A DNA stretch of 64,000 nucleotides, from the NCBI RefSeq assembly GCF_003855095.1, contig NZ_CP033972.1:1612001-1676000 (forward strand), given 5' to 3'. The notes beneath the pieces are model-generated. The model worked only from the letters and a program-made list of their open reading frames with translations. It was not told where the DNA came from and made no database searches. Position 1 is the first letter of the stretch; the number at the start of each line of letters is the position of its first letter. This document shows, one piece after another, positions 54,747 to 63,723 of the stretch. Position numbers and translations under genes: made by a program. The stretch is from Gordonia insulae (GTDB lineage: Bacteria > Actinomycetota > Actinomycetes > Mycobacteriales > Mycobacteriaceae).

Positions 54747-55046
54747 TTACTTGCCGATGACGGCCAGCACGTCACGTGCCGACAGGATCAGGTACTCCTC
54801 ACCGGCGTACTTGATCTCGGTGCCGCCGTACTTGCTGTAGATGACGGTGTCGCCTTCTTTGACGTCGACCGGGACACGGTTGCCCTGCTCGGTCACCCGT
54901 CCCTCGCCGACCGCGATGACGGTGCCTTCCTGCGGCTTCTCCTTGGCGGTATCCGGGATGACCAGACCAGACGCGGTGGTCGTCTCTGCCTCCACGGCCT
55001 GCACCAGGATCTTGTCCTCAAGCGGCTTGATGTTCACGCTCGCCAC
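54747..55046 (-). CDS. groES: 10 kDa co-chaperonin GroES
   Basis: 99 residues, full length. Conserved pieces are [20 protein letters not shown], the mobile loop [18 protein letters not shown], and [19 protein letters not shown]. It caps GroEL in folding. GTG 55046 ([12 protein letters not shown]) is chosen as the family start; an ATG at 55106 would add 20 residues of unlikely sequence. The CIRCE operator lies about 115 bases upstream. Confidence 0.97.
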   Translation of the reverse strand: MASVNIKPLEDKILVQAVEAETTTASGLVIPDTAKEKPQEGTVIAVGEGRVTEQGNRVPVDVKEGDTVIYSKYGGTEIKYAGEEYLILSARDVLAVIGK

Positions 55047-55160
55047 GATGTGGGTCCTCAACTTTCGTACAGAGTTGTTGAACGATCTCTCGAATTGCAC
55101 GTTCATGGCTCTGAGTTCACGCCCCGCCGTCGCGGGTGTACGAGGCTTCACCCAGTGCCA

Positions 55161-55187
55161 CTAGCACTCTATACATGAGAGTGCCAG
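55161..55187. promoter_or_regulatory. CIRCE operator (HrcA) and groES promoter
   Basis: CTAGCACTC and GAGTGCCAG are separated by nine bases, matching TTAGCACTC-N9-GAGTGCTAA at 7 of 9 bases in each half or better. On the minus strand TTGAGT (55189-55194) and TATAGA (55168-55173) form a promoter (spacer 15) covered by the operator, so HrcA binding would block it. An extra palindrome GAGTGC-CA-GCACTC at 55179-55192 could be part of a second overlapping site. Confidence 0.88.
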
Positions 55188-55329
55188 CACTCAAGGGCAC
55201 AGGCTGCAAAAGTCGATCCGCCCTCGGCGAACGGCGCAGGCAAACCACCGCGACGACACCCGTGTCGACCGACTCCGGATGCCCGGCGCAGTGCGCCACC
55301 GTCGGCACCGTGCCCTCCGACGTCCCGGG

Positions 55330-56382
55330 TCAGAGCTGGCTGACCTGCACCGACATCCCGGGGTCGGTCGCCACGGTCAGTGGTGACGGCTCTGCTCCCC
55401 CGCCGATGACGTGGGCACCCAGCGTCGCGATCATCACGCCGTTGTCGGTGCAGAGTCGCGGTTTCGGGACTCGCAACGTGACCCCCGCGGCGGCGCAGCG
55501 CTCCTGTGCCATCGAACGGATTCGCGAGTTCGCGGTCGCCCCGCCTCCGAGCACCAGGGTGTCGACATCCAGATCCGTGCAGGCGCGGATGGCCTTCATC
55601 GTGAGGACGTCGGCCACCGCCTCCTGGAACGACGCCGCGACATCGGGGATCGGGACCCCGACGCCCTCCCGATCGCACTTCTCGACGTACCGCGCGACCG
55701 CCGTCTTCAGTCCGCTGAACGAGAAGTCGTATCGTGCGTCGCGTGGACCGGTCATCCCGCGCGGGAAGGCGATCGCCGTCGGATCCCCCTCGGCTGCGGC
55801 ACGATCGAGCGCCGGCCCGCCCGGGAACCCGAGATCCAGAAGTCGGGCCACCTTGTCGAACGCCTCCCCCGCCGCATCGTCGACCGTGGTGCCGAGTTCG
55901 ACGATCGGTCGCGCGAGATCGGTGACGTGCAGCAGGTGGGTGTGCCCGCCGGACACCAGCAGCGCCACGCACTCGGGCATCGGCCCGTGCTCGAGGGTGT
56001 CCACCGCGACGTGCCCGCCGAGATGGTTCATCGCGTACAACGGCACGTCCCAGGCCAGGGCGTAGGCCTTCGCCGCGGAGACGCCCACCAGCAACGCGCC
56101 GGCCAGCCCCGGCCCGATCGTCACCGCGATCGCATCCGGACGATCGATGCCGGCCGCCTCGCGGGCGCGCTGCATCGTCGGCACGATCGCCTCCAGGTGG
56201 GCCCGCGACGCGATCTCGGGCACCACCCCACCGAAGCGGGCGTGTTCGTCCACGCTCGACGCCACCTCGTCGGCGAGCAGTTCCGCGGTGCCGCGGCCTC
56301 CGTCACCGGCTCCGTCACGATCCCACCGGACGATCCCGACACCCGTCTCGTCGCAGGAACTCTCGATCCCCATCACGATCAT
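55330..56382 (-). CDS. tsaD: tRNA N6-threonylcarbamoyladenosine transferase TsaD
   Basis: 350 residues of the Kae1/TsaD/ASKHA fold. It begins [18 protein letters not shown]; the metal-binding HxxxH is in [10 protein letters not shown], and later motifs are [10 protein letters not shown] and [16 protein letters not shown]. With TsaB and TsaE it attaches threonylcarbamoyl to A37 of ANN-reading tRNAs. The ATG at 56382 overlaps the rimI TGA (ATGA), ending the leftward tsaE-tsaB-rimI-tsaD run. It is followed by 283 non-coding bases holding the groES promoter. Confidence 0.96.
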   Translation of the reverse strand: MIVMGIESSCDETGVGIVRWDRDGAGDGGRGTAELLADEVASSVDEHARFGGVVPEIASRAHLEAIVPTMQRAREAAGIDRPDAIAVTIGPGLAGALLVGVSAAKAYALAWDVPLYAMNHLGGHVAVDTLEHGPMPECVALLVSGGHTHLLHVTDLARPIVELGTTVDDAAGEAFDKVARLLDLGFPGGPALDRAAAEGDPTAIAFPRGMTGPRDARYDFSFSGLKTAVARYVEKCDREGVGVPIPDVAASFQEAVADVLTMKAIRACTDLDVDTLVLGGGATANSRIRSMAQERCAAAGVTLRVPKPRLCTDNGVMIATLGAHVIGGGAEPSPLTVATDPGMSVQVSQL

Positions 56383-56876
56383 CGGGCGCCCCCGGACTCC
56401 CGGGCCGACGCCGGTCGGACCATGGTGTACGCGTCGGCGCCCGAAGGCTGGTAGTAGTTCCGACGAATCCCGGATCGCGCGAAGCCGTGACGCTCGTACA
56501 GTGCGATCGCGGTGTCGTTGTCGGTGCGTACCTCGAGGAACACCGGTGCGCCACAGTCGTCGGCCACCGCGAGCAGGGCCGACAGCAGCGCACGGCCGTA
56601 TCCGCAGCCGCGATGCGAGGGCGCGACGGCGATCGTGTGGATCTCGCACTCGTGGTTTCCGGCCGAACCCAGTGTCGAGATGCCGGCATAGCCGACGAGT
56701 TCTGTTCCTGGCCGCTCCCGCGCGGCGAAGTAGCGGTTGTAGGGGGCGTTCAGCTCCGCACGGAACGCGGTTGCGGGCCAAGGAGAATCGTCGGCGAACA
56801 TCTCCTTCTCCAGCGCCGCGCAGCGCGGGATGTCGGAGTAGTCGAGTTCGTCGATCAGCAGTTCCGAGGTCGTCAT
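56379..56876 (-). CDS. rimI: Ribosomal protein S18 alanine N-acetyltransferase RimI
   Basis: 165 residues, GNAT fold. The acetyl-CoA motif is [20 protein letters not shown] (Q/R-x2-G-x-G/A), and [20 protein letters not shown] is the conserved motif B of RimI. It would acetylate the N terminus of S18. ATG 56876 overlaps the tsaB stop (ATGA) and the stop overlaps tsaD. In mycobacteria rimI lies in the same place between tsaB and tsaD. Confidence 0.93.
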   Translation of the reverse strand: MTTSELLIDELDYSDIPRCAALEKEMFADDSPWPATAFRAELNAPYNRYFAARERPGTELVGYAGISTLGSAGNHECEIHTIAVAPSHRGCGYGRALLSALLAVADDCGAPVFLEVRTDNDTAIALYERHGFARSGIRRNYYQPSGADAYTMVRPASARESGGAR

Positions 56877-57583
56877 CGGGCCACCTCCCGGTGCGGTCGA
56901 TCCGCGCCACGCGGCTTCTTCTTGGGTTCCACCGCATCCGGCCGCCGCAGATACAGCGGGACAAGGGGTGCGGGCTCCGGCGGCGAACGGAGGTCGTCGA
57001 CGGCGGCGAGCACGAGGCCGGTCACCGAGGGCACGGTCGAGACGCCGATGGGCCGCCCGAAGAGTTCGGCGTGGGCCGGCGAACCGACCACCAGATCGAT
57101 GGGTGCGTCCGCGAGGTCGGCGACCACCCGGGCCGGCGCGGTGACGTCGGGACCGGTCACCCGGGCACCACCTTCGGCATAGCGCGCCCAATAGATTTCG
57201 CGACGTCGCGCGTCGGCGACGACGAGCAACGAACTGATCGCTCGATCAGATGAGAACTCCTGTGCGGCAATCGCATCCAATGAGCACACCCCGTACGCGG
57301 ATAGTCCGAGTGCGTCCGCGAAGGCGGCCGCGGTCGCCATCCCGACGCGCAGCCCGGTGAACGGACCGGGACCGCACCCGACGACGACGGCATCGAGATC
57401 GGACCGGCTCACCTCGGACTCGTCAAGGACCTCGCCGATGAGTGAGGTGAGCACCTCGGCATGCCGTCGGCCGTCGGCGACCACCCGCTCGGCGAGCACC
57501 GCGGGGTGCCGGTCCCCGTCAGCGAGGTTCGCGACACCGGTCACCACGGCATCGCTCGATGTGTCGATGGCCAGGATCTGCAT
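56873..57583 (-). CDS. tsaB: tRNA threonylcarbamoylation protein TsaB
   Basis: 236 residues. It starts [20 protein letters not shown], the standard TsaB N terminus, and carries [20 protein letters not shown], the signature GPGSFTGLR-like motif with Pro for Ser. The C-terminal [16 protein letters not shown] is typical. It is an inactive ASKHA partner that binds TsaD. ATG 57583 shares a base with the tsaE TGA; the longer frame from 57694 is rejected because it lies inside tsaE. Confidence 0.94.
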   Translation of the reverse strand: MQILAIDTSSDAVVTGVANLADGDRHPAVLAERVVADGRRHAEVLTSLIGEVLDESEVSRSDLDAVVVGCGPGPFTGLRVGMATAAAFADALGLSAYGVCSLDAIAAQEFSSDRAISSLLVVADARRREIYWARYAEGGARVTGPDVTAPARVVADLADAPIDLVVGSPAHAELFGRPIGVSTVPSVTGLVLAAVDDLRSPPEPAPLVPLYLRRPDAVEPKKKPRGADRPHREVAR

Positions 57584-58044
57584 CAGCGGTCCACCCATTC
57601 CCAGTGCGCGGTACGGACTTCCGACTCGGGCTCCCGACCCAGCCGCACCCGCAGATACCGCTCGGCGAGATGTTCGGCGACGCCTTCGCCCCATTCCACG
57701 ACGACGACCGAGCTCGTCAGGTCGGTGTCGAGATCGAGCGCGTCGAGTTCGTCGAGTCCACCGAGCCGGTACGCGTCCACGTGGATCATGCCCGGCGATC
57801 CCGGGCGCCCGGGACGATGTTCACGCGCGATGATGAACGTCGGCGAGGAGACACGGCCGACGACTCCCAGTCCGGCAGCGAGACCCCGTGCCATCGCGGT
57901 CTTCCCGGCTCCCAGCGGGCCGTCGAGGATCACCAGATCACCGGCGCGCAGGGTGGCGGCGAGCTCGCTGCCGAGCGCTTCGGTGTCGGCCACCTCGGGC
58001 AGGGTGCGCGAGCCGTGTTCCCCGTCCGTGATCCCCTCGGTCAT
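57583..58044 (-). CDS. tsaE: tRNA threonylcarbamoylation ATPase TsaE
   Basis: 153 residues. The P-loop is LDGPLGAGKTAMARGLAAGL, followed by VSSPTFIIAREH with the conserved S-P-T-F and IHVDAYRL with the Asp. VVVEWGEGVAEHL completes the family pattern. Its ATP hydrolysis drives cycles of the TsaBD complex. The ATG at 58044 overlaps the alpha/beta hydrolase TGA. Upstream in-frame starts to 58572 lie inside that hydrolase. Confidence 0.94.
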   Translation of the reverse strand: MTEGITDGEHGSRTLPEVADTEALGSELAATLRAGDLVILDGPLGAGKTAMARGLAAGLGVVGRVSSPTFIIAREHRPGRPGSPGMIHVDAYRLGGLDELDALDLDTDLTSSVVVVEWGEGVAEHLAERYLRVRLGREPESEVRTAHWEWVDR

Positions 58045-59171
58045 CGGACCAACCTCTTCCACCAGCGCCGGCGTGGCTGGGGTGCCGCCGCGCGGGCACG
58101 GTCGACCAGGTCGGCGATCGCCTCGGTGACCTGGTCCGGGCTCTCCATCGGCACCATGTGCCCGGCGCCCTCGACCACCACGAGCCGGGTGTCCTCGCCG
58201 AGCTCGGCATACATCCGAACCGATTTCGGCAGCGGCGTGAGACGGTCCTCGTTGCCGCACACCACCACCGACGGCACCTGCGCCAGGACCGGCAGGGCGG
58301 TGGACTCGTCGTGGTCCTCGAGGGCGTGCAGGAAGTTGACGATCGTCTCGATCGGGGTGTTCTGGATCATCTTCTCCACCGCCCGGCCGGCGGTGGGGCT
58401 GTAGAAGTCGCCGCCGAAACTCGCGGCGATCAGCACCGGCTCGACGGCCAGCCGGGTGACGCCACGTCCGGCCCGGACCAGGGCAGGCGCGTGGCGCACC
58501 GACAGCCGGAACGCGTCGAGGAGCGGATTGGTCAGCCCCTCGCCGAGTCCCTCCTCGGTCAGCTCCCGACATGCGGTGGCCACCAGCGCGACTCCGGTCA
58601 CCCGCCCATTCGGCCCGAAGAGCGCCGGGTCGCGCCGCGCCAGACCCATCACGGCCATTCCGCCCATGGAGTGGCCGACCAGCACGATCGGGCCGGTCGG
58701 CGCGACCGCCCGGATCACCGCTGCGATGTCATCAGCCAGTTGGCCGATGGTGCAGGTCTCGGCAGGCGCCGGATCACTGCGGCCGTGCCCCCGATGATCG
58801 AAGAAGACCATCCGGATCGAGCGGTCGGCCCAGCGCTCCGCGAGCGCATACCGCTGGAGATGCCAGCTGGCCATGCGCAGGCTGAACCCGTGCACGAACA
58901 CGACGGTCAGCTCCGGTTCGACGTGGTCGGGGTCCGCGCCGGCCGGGCCGGTGGTCACCGTCCGTACCGCGAGCTCGAGTCCGTCGTCGGCGCTCACCGT
59001 CGTGTCGAGATCGTCGTACATCGTGGTGAAATCGACGTCGGCGAACGGATCGACGAGCCCCCGGGCGCGGCGTCGCGCGACGTTGCGGGCCACCCCACCG
59101 GCGGCGACCGCCCCCAGCGCCGCGACACCGGTGACGCCGGCCAGCCAACCCATCCGCTGCGTGTCATCCAC
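58041..59171 (-). CDS. Alpha/beta-hydrolase fold protein in the alr-tsaE run
   Basis: 376 residues. An N-terminal hydrophobic stretch (AGVTGVAALGAVAAGGVA) could be a membrane anchor. The hydrolase core has oxyanion FVHGFSLRM, the DHRGHGRSDPAPAE loop, nucleophile VLVGHSMGGMAVMGLA, acidic GNEDRLTPL and catalytic His VEGAGHMVPMESP, a complete triad. Its natural substrate (lipid ester, lactone or other) is unknown. GTG 59171 overlaps the alr stop by eight bases; ATG 59153 is possible. As I recall, M. tuberculosis has no hydrolase between alr and tsaE, so this gene is an addition here. Confidence 0.88.
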   Translation of the reverse strand: MDDTQRMGWLAGVTGVAALGAVAAGGVARNVARRRARGLVDPFADVDFTTMYDDLDTTVSADDGLELAVRTVTTGPAGADPDHVEPELTVVFVHGFSLRMASWHLQRYALAERWADRSIRMVFFDHRGHGRSDPAPAETCTIGQLADDIAAVIRAVAPTGPIVLVGHSMGGMAVMGLARRDPALFGPNGRVTGVALVATACRELTEEGLGEGLTNPLLDAFRLSVRHAPALVRAGRGVTRLAVEPVLIAASFGGDFYSPTAGRAVEKMIQNTPIETIVNFLHALEDHDESTALPVLAQVPSVVVCGNEDRLTPLPKSVRMYAELGEDTRLVVVEGAGHMVPMESPDQVTEAIADLVDRARAAAPQPRRRWWKRLVR

Positions 59172-60297
59172 GGGCGCCGCCCACATACTCGCGGACCGCA
59201 CGCGCGCCGATACCCGAGACGATCTCGTAGTCGATCGTGCCGATCGTGTCCGCCCAGTCGCGCGCCGTGACGCCGCCGTCGCGGCCGTTGCCGAACAGCT
59301 CGGCGCGGTCCCCCTCGGCGACCCCGCCGCCGTCGGGCCCGAGGTCGATGACCAACTGGTCCATACAGATTCGTCCCACACCCGGGAACGAGCGCCCGTT
59401 GATCCCGACGGCGATCCGGCCCGACAGCAGCCGCGGAACTCCGTCGGCATAGCCTGCGGTGAGCACCGCGATGGTGGTGTCCTCCCGGGACACCCAGGTG
59501 TGACCGTAGGAAACGCCCTGCCCGGCAGGGAGTTTCTTCACCAGGGCAACCTCGGCGGTCAGAGTCATCGCGGGGACGAGCCCGAAATCCCCCCGCTCGG
59601 GCACCGGGGTCCGGCCGTACAACGCGATCCCGGGTCGCACCAGGTCACGCGACAGGTCCGGACGGGTCAGCGCCGCAGGCGAATTCGAGATGTGCATGAT
59701 CTCGGGCCGGGCGCCGAGCCGGCGCAGGTCGGCGGCGGCATCGTCCAGGCGTTGCGCCTGTTCAGAATTCAGTGGATGGTCGGGCTCGTCGCCGCGCGCC
59801 AGGTGACACATGATCGCCCGGACGACGACCGCACCGTCGGCCCGGGCGTTGGCCAGCGATTCGGCGAAATCGGCCCATTCGTCGGCGGCGACCCCGCTGC
59901 GGTTGAGTCCGGTGTCGACCTTGACGGTGACCGTCGCCGGCGCGGACCGCCGTGTCGCCGCGGCGACGACGGCGTCGAGTTGCCGTCCGGACGACACCGC
60001 GATGTCGATGTCCGCCGCGATGGCCGCATCGAAATCGGCGCCCGGGGCGTGCAGCCAGGACGTGATGTGTGCGTCGACTCCGCCGGCCCGCAACGCGAGG
60101 GCCTCCGCGATGTGCGCGACCCCGAGTTCCCTGGCCCCCGCGGCCAGCATCGTCTCCGCCACCGGCAACGCGCCGTGGCCGTAGGCATCGGCCTTGACCA
60201 CCGCCAACACGTCGGCGTGCGCAGCGGTGCGCACGACGTCGACATTGTGGGCGATGGCATCGAGATCGATGGTCGCGGTCAGGGCGGATGGGGTCAT
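59164..60297 (-). CDS. alr: Alanine racemase
   Basis: 377 residues. The PLP Lys lies in VLAVVKADAYGHGALPVAE, the second catalytic Tyr in QGVSYGHTWVSRED, and RPGIALYGRTPVPERG gives the PLP-phosphate region. It supplies D-Ala for peptidoglycan. ATG 60297 has GGAG 5 bases upstream and is preferred to ATG 60306. It overlaps the downstream hydrolase, placing D-Ala synthesis in one unit with the tRNA-modification genes, as commonly seen. Confidence 0.96.
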   Translation of the reverse strand: MTPSALTATIDLDAIAHNVDVVRTAAHADVLAVVKADAYGHGALPVAETMLAAGARELGVAHIAEALALRAGGVDAHITSWLHAPGADFDAAIAADIDIAVSSGRQLDAVVAAATRRSAPATVTVKVDTGLNRSGVAADEWADFAESLANARADGAVVVRAIMCHLARGDEPDHPLNSEQAQRLDDAAADLRRLGARPEIMHISNSPAALTRPDLSRDLVRPGIALYGRTPVPERGDFGLVPAMTLTAEVALVKKLPAGQGVSYGHTWVSREDTTIAVLTAGYADGVPRLLSGRIAVGINGRSFPGVGRICMDQLVIDLGPDGGGVAEGDRAELFGNGRDGGVTARDWADTIGTIDYEIVSGIGARAVREYVGGARG

Positions 60298-60360
60298 CGG
60301 CTCCATTGTCCCAGACCGCTGCGGGTGGTTTTCACCTGTGCGATCCCACGGTGGGCCCCA

Positions 60361-61827
60361 TCACCCTGCCGAGAGGGTGTCGCGGAGATCGCGAATGGCC
60401 GGGCGGACCGCACCCAGCAGGTTCGACGCCCCGATCGGCGCTCCGCGACTGGCCAGGTCGGCTGCGTGCGCATGCACTCGCGCCGCCGCGGCACCCGCGA
60501 GCTGTGGCGGCAGGCCCGCGGCGAGGAGTGCACCGGCGATGCCGGAGAGGACATCGCCGGCACCGGCCGTCGCCGCCCACGAACCACCCGCATCGTTACC
60601 GAGCACGGCCCCGGTCGGATCGGCGACCAGGGTGATCCGACCCTTCAGGAGAACGGTCACCCGCCAGCGCGTCGCCAGGTCCGCGACCGCCTGCAGACGA
60701 TCGGCACCGACCTCGGCTCCTGCGAGTCGTGCGAACTCACCCGCATGCGGGGTGAGCAGGGTCGGCGCGGTCCGGCCGACGACGAGTTCGGGGTGCTCGG
60801 CGACAACGGTCAACCCGTCCGCGTCGACGAGCACCGGCAGGTCGGTTCCCAGGAGTGCGCGGAGGACCGTGAGAGCGTCGTCGTCGGTGCCGGCACCCGG
60901 TCCGACGACCCAGGCCTGCACCCGGCCGACGTCATCGAGGGTCCGGGCGGCGACGACCTCCGGGTAGTGCGAGACCACCTCGTCGGCGGCGGTGCCGACG
61001 TAGCGGGTCATCCCCGACGTCGCGGTGACCGCAGCCCCGGTCGCCAGGATCGCGGCACCGGGATAGCGCGCCGAGCCCGCGATCACCCCGACGACACCCT
61101 GACTGTATTTGTCGTCGGACGGGCTGGGCACGGGCCAGCACCGAGCGACCTCGGCATCGGTCAGCGACGACAACCGCGGCGCCGCATCGGCATTCGACGT
61201 GACTGCGTCGGCGGAGATGCCGATGTCGACGACCTCCACCCGTCCGCACGCGGGTGCCGCGAGCAGGTGGGCGTTTCGCGGGACGCCGAAGGTGACGGTG
61301 ATCGATGCGCGTACCGCGGGATCGTGCACCACCCCGGTATCCGCATCGACACCGGATGGGAGGTCGACCGAAACGATGAGGGGGCCCCCGGACTCGGCCG
61401 GGGTCAGGCGCGCGAACACGGCTGCGGCGCCCTGTCGCAGCGGTCCACGGCCGCCTATCCCGACGACACCGTCGATCACCAGGTCGAGTCCCTCGGGCAA
61501 CGCATCGTCGATGCGGCCGCCGGCATTTCGGTACGCGGCCAGGCCGCCCTGATGGGCCTTCTCGGGTGCGAGGAGCACCGCGGTGCACGCGACACCTCGT
61601 CGCGCCAGAACGGCACCCGCATGGAGGGCGTCGCCGCCGTTGTCGCCGGCACCCACGACGATCCCGACGCGCCGCCCGTAACAGCCACCGGTGCGACGGA
61701 GCTCGCGGAGGATCACGGCCGCGACCCCGGCCGAGGCGCGCCGCATCAGCGTGCCGCCGGTCAGCAGGTCACCGGTCGCCGCTTCGGCCTGCCGGACGGC
61801 CTCTGCATCGAGATAGCGGATCGGCAT
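60361..61827 (-). CDS. nnr: Bifunctional NAD(P)HX epimerase/dehydratase
   Basis: 488 residues. The N-terminal YjeF_N epimerase domain (about 1-215) has VVGAGDNGGDALHAGAVL and VIDGVVGIGGRGPL. The C-terminal ADP-dependent dehydratase domain (about 225-488) has LTPHAGEFARLAG and the ATP/ADP site AATAGAGDVLSGIAGALLAAG. It repairs hydrated NADH/NADPH. It lies between glmS (11 bases upstream) and alr (63 bases downstream) on the same strand. Confidence 0.94.
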   Translation of the reverse strand: MPIRYLDAEAVRQAEAATGDLLTGGTLMRRASAGVAAVILRELRRTGGCYGRRVGIVVGAGDNGGDALHAGAVLARRGVACTAVLLAPEKAHQGGLAAYRNAGGRIDDALPEGLDLVIDGVVGIGGRGPLRQGAAAVFARLTPAESGGPLIVSVDLPSGVDADTGVVHDPAVRASITVTFGVPRNAHLLAAPACGRVEVVDIGISADAVTSNADAAPRLSSLTDAEVARCWPVPSPSDDKYSQGVVGVIAGSARYPGAAILATGAAVTATSGMTRYVGTAADEVVSHYPEVVAARTLDDVGRVQAWVVGPGAGTDDDALTVLRALLGTDLPVLVDADGLTVVAEHPELVVGRTAPTLLTPHAGEFARLAGAEVGADRLQAVADLATRWRVTVLLKGRITLVADPTGAVLGNDAGGSWAATAGAGDVLSGIAGALLAAGLPPQLAGAAAARVHAHAADLASRGAPIGASNLLGAVRPAIRDLRDTLSAG

Positions 61828-61837
61828 CGACCGGCGG

Positions 61838-63700
61838 CTATTCGACGGTGACCGACTTGGCCAGGTTGCGCGGTTTGTCGACGTCGTAGCCGCGGGCCTG
61901 GGCGACCGTCGCGGCGAAGACCTGCAGCGGGACCGTCGACACCAGCGGCTGCAACAGGGTCGGCGTCTTGGGGATCGGGATGAAGTGATCGGCGACCTTG
62001 GCGGCCGAGACGTCGTCGGGTTCAGCGATCACGATGGTGCGGGCCCCACGGGCCTGGATCTCCCGGATGTTGCTGACCATCTTCGAATGCAGCAACGCGC
62101 GTCCTTCCGCGGACGGCATCACGATGATCACCGGCAGACCGTCCTCGATCAGCGCGATCGGTCCGTGTTTGAGCTCACCGGCGGCGAAGCCCTCGGCGTG
62201 CATGTAGGCGAGTTCCTTGAGTTTCAGTGCGCCCTCGAGGGCGACCGGGTAGCCGACGTGCCGGCCGATGAACAGGACCGTGTTGTGATGAGCCAGCGAA
62301 CGGGCCAGGTCGCGCACCGGTGTCATGGTGCCGAGCACCTCGGTCACGACGTCCGACATGGCCTCCATCGCGGCGAACTCGCGGGCCACCTCGTCGGCGT
62401 ACTTGGTGCCGCGGGCCTGGGCGAGCGCGAGACCCACCAGGTAGGCCGCGACGATCTGCGCGAGGAAGCACTTCGTCGACGCGACACCGATCTCCGGTCC
62501 GGCATGGGTGTAGAGCACGGCATCGGATTCCCGCGGGATCTGCGCACCGTTTGTGTTGCAGATGGCCAGGACGCGGGCCTTCTGGTCCTTGGCGTGGCGG
62601 ACCGCCTCCAGCGTGTCCGCGGTCTCGCCGGACTGGGAGATCGCGACGACGAGCGTGGACCGGTCCAGCACCGGGTCGCGATATCGGAACTCACTGGCCA
62701 GCTCGACCTCCACCGGCAGCCGCGTCCAGTGCTCGATCGCGTACTTGGCCAGCAGCCCGGCATGGTAGGCGGTGCCGCAGGCCACCACGAAGACCTTGTC
62801 CACATCGCGCAGATCGTCGTCGGTGAGGCGCTGTTCGTCGAGAACGATGCGTCCGCCCTCGAGGTGTCCGAGGAGGGTGTCCGCCAACGCGGCCGGCTGC
62901 TCGGCGATCTCCTTCAGCATGAAGAAGTCGAAGCCGCCCTTCTCCGCGGCCGCCAGGTCCCAGTCGATGTGAAAAGGCTTGCCGGCGCGCGGATCCCCGT
63001 CGAAGTCGGAGATGCGGTAGTCGTCGGCGGTGATCACCACCACCTCGTCCTGACCGAGTTCGACGGCGTCGCGGGTGTGCTCGATGAAAGCGGTGACGTC
63101 GGAGCTGACGAACATCTCGCCGTCACCGACCCCCACCACCAGCGGGGTGGACCGTCGGGCGGCGACGATCGTGTCCGGATGATCGGAGTGGGTGAAGACC
63201 AGGGTGAAGGCGCCCTCCAGACGGCGCAATGCGGCGTAGGCGCTGGACACGAAGTCCCCGGCGGTCGGGCCCGTCGCGTAGAAGCTCTCGACCAGATGCA
63301 CCGCGGTCTCGGTATCCGTGTCGGAGAGGAACTCGATCCCGGCGTTCTCGAGTTCGGCCCGCAGCGGCGCGTAGTTCTCGATGATGCCGTTGTGGACCAC
63401 GGCGAGTTTGCCGTCGGTGCTCACATGCGGGTGGGCGTTGCGGTCGGTGGGCTTGCCGTGGGTGGCCCAGCGGGTGTGACCCATGCCGGTCGTGCCGCTG
63501 AGGTTCTCCGGCCCGATCGTGGCGATCTGCTTGTCCAGGTTCTCGAGTCGACCGGCCTTCTTCTCGACCGCGGTGCGGCCCGCACCGTCGAGAATTGCCA
63601 CCCCGGCCGAGTCATATCCGCGGTATTCCATCCGCCGAAGTGCCTCGACCACGATGTCCAGCGCATCGCGCCGACCGACGTATCCGACGATTCCACACAT
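61838..63700 (-). CDS. glmS: Glutamine-fructose-6-phosphate aminotransferase
   Basis: 620 residues. Cys2 in MCGIVGYVGRRDALDIVV is the glutaminase nucleophile, with GHTRWATHGKPTDRNAHPH following. The two SIS domains follow from about 300 (VVAISQSGETADTLEAVRHA) and the end DKPRNLAKSVTVE is the normal C terminus. It makes glucosamine-6-phosphate for peptidoglycan. No glmS ribozyme was seen upstream, as expected for this group. Confidence 0.97.
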   Translation of the reverse strand: MCGIVGYVGRRDALDIVVEALRRMEYRGYDSAGVAILDGAGRTAVEKKAGRLENLDKQIATIGPENLSGTTGMGHTRWATHGKPTDRNAHPHVSTDGKLAVVHNGIIENYAPLRAELENAGIEFLSDTDTETAVHLVESFYATGPTAGDFVSSAYAALRRLEGAFTLVFTHSDHPDTIVAARRSTPLVVGVGDGEMFVSSDVTAFIEHTRDAVELGQDEVVVITADDYRISDFDGDPRAGKPFHIDWDLAAAEKGGFDFFMLKEIAEQPAALADTLLGHLEGGRIVLDEQRLTDDDLRDVDKVFVVACGTAYHAGLLAKYAIEHWTRLPVEVELASEFRYRDPVLDRSTLVVAISQSGETADTLEAVRHAKDQKARVLAICNTNGAQIPRESDAVLYTHAGPEIGVASTKCFLAQIVAAYLVGLALAQARGTKYADEVAREFAAMEAMSDVVTEVLGTMTPVRDLARSLAHHNTVLFIGRHVGYPVALEGALKLKELAYMHAEGFAAGELKHGPIALIEDGLPVIIVMPSAEGRALLHSKMVSNIREIQARGARTIVIAEPDDVSAAKVADHFIPIPKTPTLLQPLVSTVPLQVFAATVAQARGYDVDKPRNLAKSVTVE

Positions 63701-63723
63701 AGACAGTCAGGGTACCTGTGATC

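Noticed and set aside
58873..61851. 992-codon plus-strand open frame
   Set aside because: Antisense to alr and nnr. It is a by-product of high third-position GC and has no recognisable motif.
63701..63723. Search for a glmS ribozyme or leader element upstream of glmS
   Set aside because: Only 23 bases separate glmS from the preceding gene and no ribozyme core is present.
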